This document shows positions 59,585 to 64,000 of a stretch of DNA of 64,000 nucleotides, piece after piece. The stretch covers positions 124,001 through 188,000 of the forward strand of contig OZ037840.1 of NCBI GenBank assembly GCA_964035575.1, read 5' to 3'. The first letter of the stretch is position 1; every line of letters begins with the position of its first letter. The stretch comes from Rhynchopus sp. YZ270_cl-10 (Eukaryota; Euglenozoa; Diplonemea; Diplonemida; Diplonemidae). The position numbers and the translations under genes were made by a program. Under the pieces are notes generated by a model that saw only the letters and a program-made list of their open reading frames with translations, had not been told where the DNA came from and did no database searches.

Positions 59585-60235
59585 AAATAAACAACAAATG
59601 GTTCTCATACCAAAGTTGTTGTGGCGGCGTAGGTGTATAAAATAAACAACAAGAGGTTCTTATACCTAGTTGTTGTGGCGGCGTAAGTGTTGAAAATAAA
59701 CAACAAGAGGTTCTTATACCTAGTTGTTGTGGCGGCGTAAGTGTTGAAAATAAACAACAAGAGGTTCTTATACCTAGTTGTTGTGGCGGCGTAAGTGTAT
59801 AAAATAAACAACAAGAGGTTCTTATACCTAGTTGTTGCAGCGGTGCATGTGTAGAAAAATAAACAACAAGAGGTTCTTATACCTAGTTGTTGTGGCGGCG
59901 TAAGTGTATAAAATAAACAACAAGAGGCTCTTATACCTAGTTGTTGTGGCGGCGTAAGTGTTGAAAATAAACAACAAGAGGTTCTTATACCTAGTTGTTG
60001 CAGCGGTGCATGTGTAGAAAAATAAACAACAAGAGGTTCTTATACCTTGTTGTTGTGGCGGCGTAAGTGTTGAAAATAAACAACAAGAGGTTCTTATACC
60101 TAGTTGTTGTAGCGGTGCATGTGTATAAAATAAACAACAAGAGGTTCTTATACCTAGTTGTTGTGGCGGCGTAGGTGTAGAAAATAAACAACAAATGGTT
60201 CTTATACCAAAGTTGTTGTGGCGGCGCAGGTGTCC
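59585..60235. repeat. Minisatellite, about twelve units of 54-56 bp
   Basis: The unit is AACAACAAGAGGTTCTTATA-CCTAGTTGTTGTGGCGGCG-TAAGTGTTGAAAATA. Units differ mainly in TGGCGGCGTAAG versus CAGCGGTGCATG; the first and last units share the variants AAATGGTTCT and CCAAAGTTG. ACAACAA and TTGTTGT within each unit form a small inverted repeat. Open frames across it are artefacts. Confidence 0.9.
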
Positions 60236-60295
60236 TCGTACGACGGAGAAGCGTCATGACAGTGAGAATACCTCACTTGTTCACATGTTCTGTAC

Positions 60296-60522
60296 TTCTT
60301 TTTTCTTTTTTTTTTTTTTTTTTTTTGAAAAATAAATAAAACTCCTCTCGAAATTGTTCAAGATTGAACTGAGAGAAAGAAGAAACCCCAAACCCTCCCA
60401 GACCAAACGGTCTAACCTGTTGTATTGACATAGTGTGGGGAGAATGAGGAGCACAAGAATCGTCTTCGCGCATACTAAAAGATTTCCTACGATATGTCAC
60501 AAGTGTCATGTCACCGAAAAAA
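60296..60522 (-). repeat. Second copy of the poly(A)-tailed repeat
   Basis: A T-run (about 60296-60326) followed by the same 190 bp as 56195-56388, with a different right flank (A-run then TGGGTCAAAAAATCG). The shared sequence and shared tail position indicate a dispersed retroposed family in the same orientation. Confidence 0.75.
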
Positions 60523-60736
60523 AAAAAAAATGGGTCAAAAAATCGACTTGTCTTTGGTAAAACAACGAAAATTTGGGTATGACGTCGTCATAACGTGGGG
60601 GTGCCCCCGTCATGACGACGTAGCGCGCGTATTTTCACCCCGTTTCTGCCCCCATCACTCGTCACGTAATGTCATTCCGAAGTCCACCGTGTATTTGTAC
60701 ACATTTTCTTATCACATTTATCCTCCAGTGCCCAGT

Positions 60737-62656
60737 ATGTCACAAAATGATCAGTCACGGCAAGGTCAGAGTTTCCCCGAAACGCTGGAGGCCATGCACC
60801 TAGAAGGCGAGGGCCCGTCCCGGCGGTGGTTCGGCAAGGCGAACAAGCGTCATCGTGAGGAAACGGGGGAATCCGCGGGGTTGAGCCCGAAACGCATGCG
60901 TGTCATAGAGGAGCCGCAGCGCGAAGAGACGAGGGAGAGGCTGCACAGGGGGTTGCTTGGTACATGCGAGTACTTGGAGGAAGAGTTTGTCGCTCTTGGC
61001 CACATCAGGTCGTCAGCTGCGCTGGCCTTGGTGCTGTACAGTGATGGCTACACCCCATTCGGCATGAAACCGAGTAATGCACGCACGCGCTTCTCCGTGG
61101 GCATCATAGACCCCCTCTCCGGCTTATCAACCAGGGGATTGACGGTGGTTGACCTGAAGAAGGCGGAGTATGCGGTGTGGGAGCACGGCACCCTCATTGA
61201 CGATATTGCACTCGTGCACAGGTCAAGTGTCATGAGGAACGTGGAGCGAAAGGGCAAACCGCGGACTCTCGTGAGCCGGTTCTTCGTGCTGAAGATCACT
61301 GGTGACCACCTTGACCAGTGGTGTAAGGTGAAGGGTTGCGGGGGGAGGGGCCACAAGTGTACCATGTGTGCCATCCCAATGTCGCAGTGGCTGCTGATGA
61401 CGCACCGCTTTCCCCACCTCTCCTTGCAAGAGATGTCGGATGCCGGCTTTCCTTCTTTCCTCGCAGGAGTAGCCCCAAACGCTCACTTCGTCAGCCCCCC
61501 CCTGCACGACCTCAAGGGTATGGCTGAGTGTTTGCGCGATGTCATGAAGCCCCAGACCACTGGTGTCTTCGACAGTGTGTGCCGACACTTCAGGTACGAC
61601 CTGAGCGGGGGGAACTCCAAAGGGAGCCAAATGCGGGACGTGATCCGCAAAATGGCTGAACTGGCGGATTACCCCCTCGTCGACAGACTCATGTTCATTT
61701 CTTTGAGTGAGCTGTCGAACTTCAGGTACGGCGACGTCCCTTGGAGGCACCATGCGAAGGCTGAGCCCGCGGCTCTCTTCCCCTTTCTTCGCGCACGCAT
61801 CGCAGGCCACGTTTTCTTGTGCCTCATGGAAACCGTCTCCCCCAAGAGCACCCTCAGCACCTACTGCCACAGCATGCAGCACTGGTGGAGTCCGCTAGAT
61901 GCTGTTCCTCTCCTCAACAACGACGAGCCAGAGGAACAGGAGAACGGACAGAGGAAGCGTGGTGCGAGTAACACGAGTGTCGCCACCTACGAAGAAATTC
62001 AGGCAACCTCAGAGGTGGCGAGGAGGGCGAGGCAGACCCCGTGGAAGGTAGCGGACCTATCTGATGAAGGGCTAAAGGGGAAAAAGGACATCATCCTCTG
62101 TCCCTGCATCAGTAGCACGCATGCGATGGTACTCGCGACGTACGTTTTGTGCACGCAACTCAGTGAGAAAAAAAGTGGTTTTGTTTTTTTTTCGGGGGGA
62201 TACTGTCTTTTTCGTTTTCCAAAAGGGAGAGGACGCGCAAAAGTGTGCCTCTGTTCTACAGACCCTCCATCTGATGAAAAATTTGAGCTTTTTGTAGCCA
62301 GTGATAACAAATTCAATGAGTTTGAAGCTGCTGCAATTGCAGAGTGTGACGAGGAGAACGGTTCACAAGGGAATGAGGAACCGGAGGGAGACGGCACTGC
62401 GGCGTGTGATTTTTGTGAGAAGCCAATGGCCGCAAATTCTCTTGCGGTTCACATTGACAACACACATCGCAGGAAAGACAGCAGTCTCAGTGCTGTTTGT
62501 CCCATATCTCCGTGTAGCAAAACAGTCAAATCTTTGACTAGGCACATGGAGTTGAAACATCCAGATTTTTTTTTTGAAGAGAACAGATGCAAATTATGTT
62601 TTTTGTTGTTTCAATCTTCTGAAGAATGGGTAGCACATTGTGAAGGTCATGCGTAG
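60737..62656 (+). CDS. Unrecognised 639-residue protein with three C-terminal C2H2 zinc fingers
   Basis: The start MSQNDQSRQG at 60737 was preferred to an in-frame Met at 60494 that lies in a dispersed repeat. The N terminus is charged and disordered (KRHREETGE, KRMRVIEEPQREETRERL). A central globular region includes a Cys/His cluster (CKVKGCGGRGHKCTMC, about 195-210) and PPLHDLKGMAECLRDVM (about 255-271), which reminds me of an uncharacterised family often linked to transposons (weak recollection). Residues about 557-639 hold three fingers: C-x2-C-x11-H-x4-H, C-x4-C-x9-H-x4-H and C-x2-C-x12-H-x3-H. Base composition changes near 62160 from GC-rich to AT-rich, so the C-terminal part may have a different origin. 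DNA binding is inferred. Confidence 0.8.
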   Translation: MSQNDQSRQGQSFPETLEAMHLEGEGPSRRWFGKANKRHREETGESAGLSPKRMRVIEEPQREETRERLHRGLLGTCEYLEEEFVALGHIRSSAALALVLYSDGYTPFGMKPSNARTRFSVGIIDPLSGLSTRGLTVVDLKKAEYAVWEHGTLIDDIALVHRSSVMRNVERKGKPRTLVSRFFVLKITGDHLDQWCKVKGCGGRGHKCTMCAIPMSQWLLMTHRFPHLSLQEMSDAGFPSFLAGVAPNAHFVSPPLHDLKGMAECLRDVMKPQTTGVFDSVCRHFRYDLSGGNSKGSQMRDVIRKMAELADYPLVDRLMFISLSELSNFRYGDVPWRHHAKAEPAALFPFLRARIAGHVFLCLMETVSPKSTLSTYCHSMQHWWSPLDAVPLLNNDEPEEQENGQRKRGASNTSVATYEEIQATSEVARRARQTPWKVADLSDEGLKGKKDIILCPCISSTHAMVLATYVLCTQLSEKKSGFVFFSGGYCLFRFPKGRGRAKVCLCSTDPPSDEKFELFVASDNKFNEFEAAAIAECDEENGSQGNEEPEGDGTAACDFCEKPMAANSLAVHIDNTHRRKDSSLSAVCPISPCSKTVKSLTRHMELKHPDFFFEENRCKLCFLLFQSSEEWVAHCEGHA

Positions 62657-64000
62657 TATCAGATCAGGTACAGTGGGTGAGGGCGAGGATCATGCATTTT
62701 GTTTTTTTGTTTTTGAAAAGTTGGTTGTATTAGTGTAGCCACCCTAGAGTGTGCTCCACTAATATTTTTTTGTTTTTTTTTCATTTGGGTATTCACTCTT
62801 TTTTTTTGTTGTTCACTTCATAATCTCATCATGAAATGCTTGCCCCACCCTTTTTTTTTCACCCACCCACACCCACACCTCCCCACCATCCCTCAACAGG
62901 ATTACACCAAAACAATGAAAATTGGGTTTTAAGTACCCTATTTCTCTCAGAAGTCAGTCACTGCTATTGCCATTTAACCCAGGGAGCATAGCTAGTGCAA
63001 GAAATTCGACCTTTGGAAACTTTCCGGAAAGTCTGTCCTCTGCTCGCGGAGGACTAGACACAAGAAAATATTGCGTTCCCCCAGAAAACCAGTGCACAAT
63101 TCACACTCCTTGTGGGTGGTCTTGTTGCCTTTTCGTCATAGTAATTTTGGCCCAGGCATGTTCTTGAAGCATGACAATTTAGTGTGTATGGGGCAGGGTG
63201 TTGTTTTGTTCTGAATTCTCTTTGTTATAACATCTAAGTCAATTGCGGGTGGTGGTTTGTGTAGCGTGAGGCACTCTTTTTAACAAACTTCCTGCAGTTG
63301 CTATGCACTGTTATTTCTTCGGATTTATCATCATACAGCGTAACATAGTGGATTCGCCTGGTCGACACAACCTTTGATAGATATGGGATAACCAACCCCC
63401 TTCGACCCCTCGTGGGTTCACTAAACAAGCCCTCGTGGTAGTTAAACGCGATTGACATTTACATTCCTAGAGATGAAAGAACAAGACAACACTTCTGTAC
63501 CCGCGCATCAAAATTGTGGAAAACTTTGCACCCCAAACACCCTCAACAACGCCCGCCAAAAGGCGCCCCTTGTTGCTGGGAGTTGGTTCTCATGTTTGAT
63601 ACCTGCACAGCGGGAATTCCTCTGAGTCCAACGCATGTTTGGCCTGTCTGCGGCGTTGCACTTCAGGTGCACGAAGACAGGGTCTGGTGGTAAATTTTGC
63701 GTAGTACTGCGACGTGGTACTGCGTGGGTCTGGGAATATGGGTACCTGGGTACAGGATATTGGTTGTGTAAGACATCTTCCACCATGCATTGAGGAGGGT
63801 AAGACAGTGTTCGCAGTTTCTACCTGATAGCATTACAACATTTAACTTCTCCACGGGGGTCTTGGGCCGTTCACTCGGTTATACCTTGACTACCGGAAGA
63901 TATTCTTGAGGCCTTTTTGGTCTCTAGAATATCCGGTCTTCCCGAACGGAGGCACACTTTGTGTGTTACTACGACCTGGCAATTTCCAGCAGTAGGTTAA
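62657..64000. other. Right-hand 1.3 kb, no supported gene
   Basis: T-rich low-complexity DNA (62700-62870) includes a segment at about 62713-62765 resembling 30293-30341. Minus-strand frames at 63508-63786 and 63663-63854 look weakly protein-like (RNCEHCLTLLNAWW), but no domain is recognised and they may belong to a gene that continues past the window. Confidence 0.45.

Noticed and set aside
59585-60235. CRISPR-like regular repeats
   Set aside because: Units are contiguous with no unique spacers and the genome is eukaryotic.
62140-62225. An 86-bp intron in the zinc-finger gene (GTACGT...AAAAG)
   Set aside because: Removing it shifts the frame and meets a stop within about 17 codons, losing all three zinc fingers; the unspliced frame is better.

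Overview
The window is nuclear DNA from a unicellular eukaryote. Genes are intron-poor, the three introns I can place are short GT-AG introns (55, 67 and 271 bp), TGA/TAG/TAA act as normal stops, and much of the intergenic DNA is DNA-transposon debris and palindromes. The clade cannot be fixed from the sequence; a free-living protist is my best guess. No retrovirus-like, Polinton-like or other virus-derived element was recognised.

Layout. 1-2805 (minus) is an open-ended secreted or membrane glycoprotein with PAN-like, LamG-like and C-type-lectin regions. 5126-6358 (minus) is a secreted GH27 alpha-galactosidase. 6521-7161 is a hAT-like MITE. 7469-13924 is a 6.5-kb hAT-like element with its own 8-bp target duplication, filled with at least five other inverted-repeat elements nested in or beside one another.

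15335-52533 is the centrepiece: a head-to-tail minus-strand array of twelve receptor-like class III nucleotide cyclase paralogs plus two gene fragments, interrupted once by a two-exon FAM91 gene (30762-33630). All twelve share a six-helix membrane module and a signalling helix. Three (45590-52533) carry a complete adenylyl-cyclase catalytic centre followed by a degenerate second cyclase-like domain. Nine (15335-44767) carry only a cyclase-like domain that has lost catalytic residues. Both kinds switch at the same point, just after the motif QEIASLLA. I infer a family of catalytic and pseudo-catalytic subunits able to pair through a common membrane module.

From 53 kb the strand bias ends. 53226-54165 holds palindromic repeats and hairpins. 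54224-55377 (plus, three exons) is an unrecognised basic/acidic, probably nuclear, protein. 55.4-60.5 kb holds perfect hairpins, duplicated segments, a poly(A)-tailed repeat, an eEF2 pseudogene and a 55-bp minisatellite. 60737-62656 (plus) encodes an unrecognised protein with three C-terminal C2H2 zinc fingers. The last 1.3 kb shows no gene I can support.
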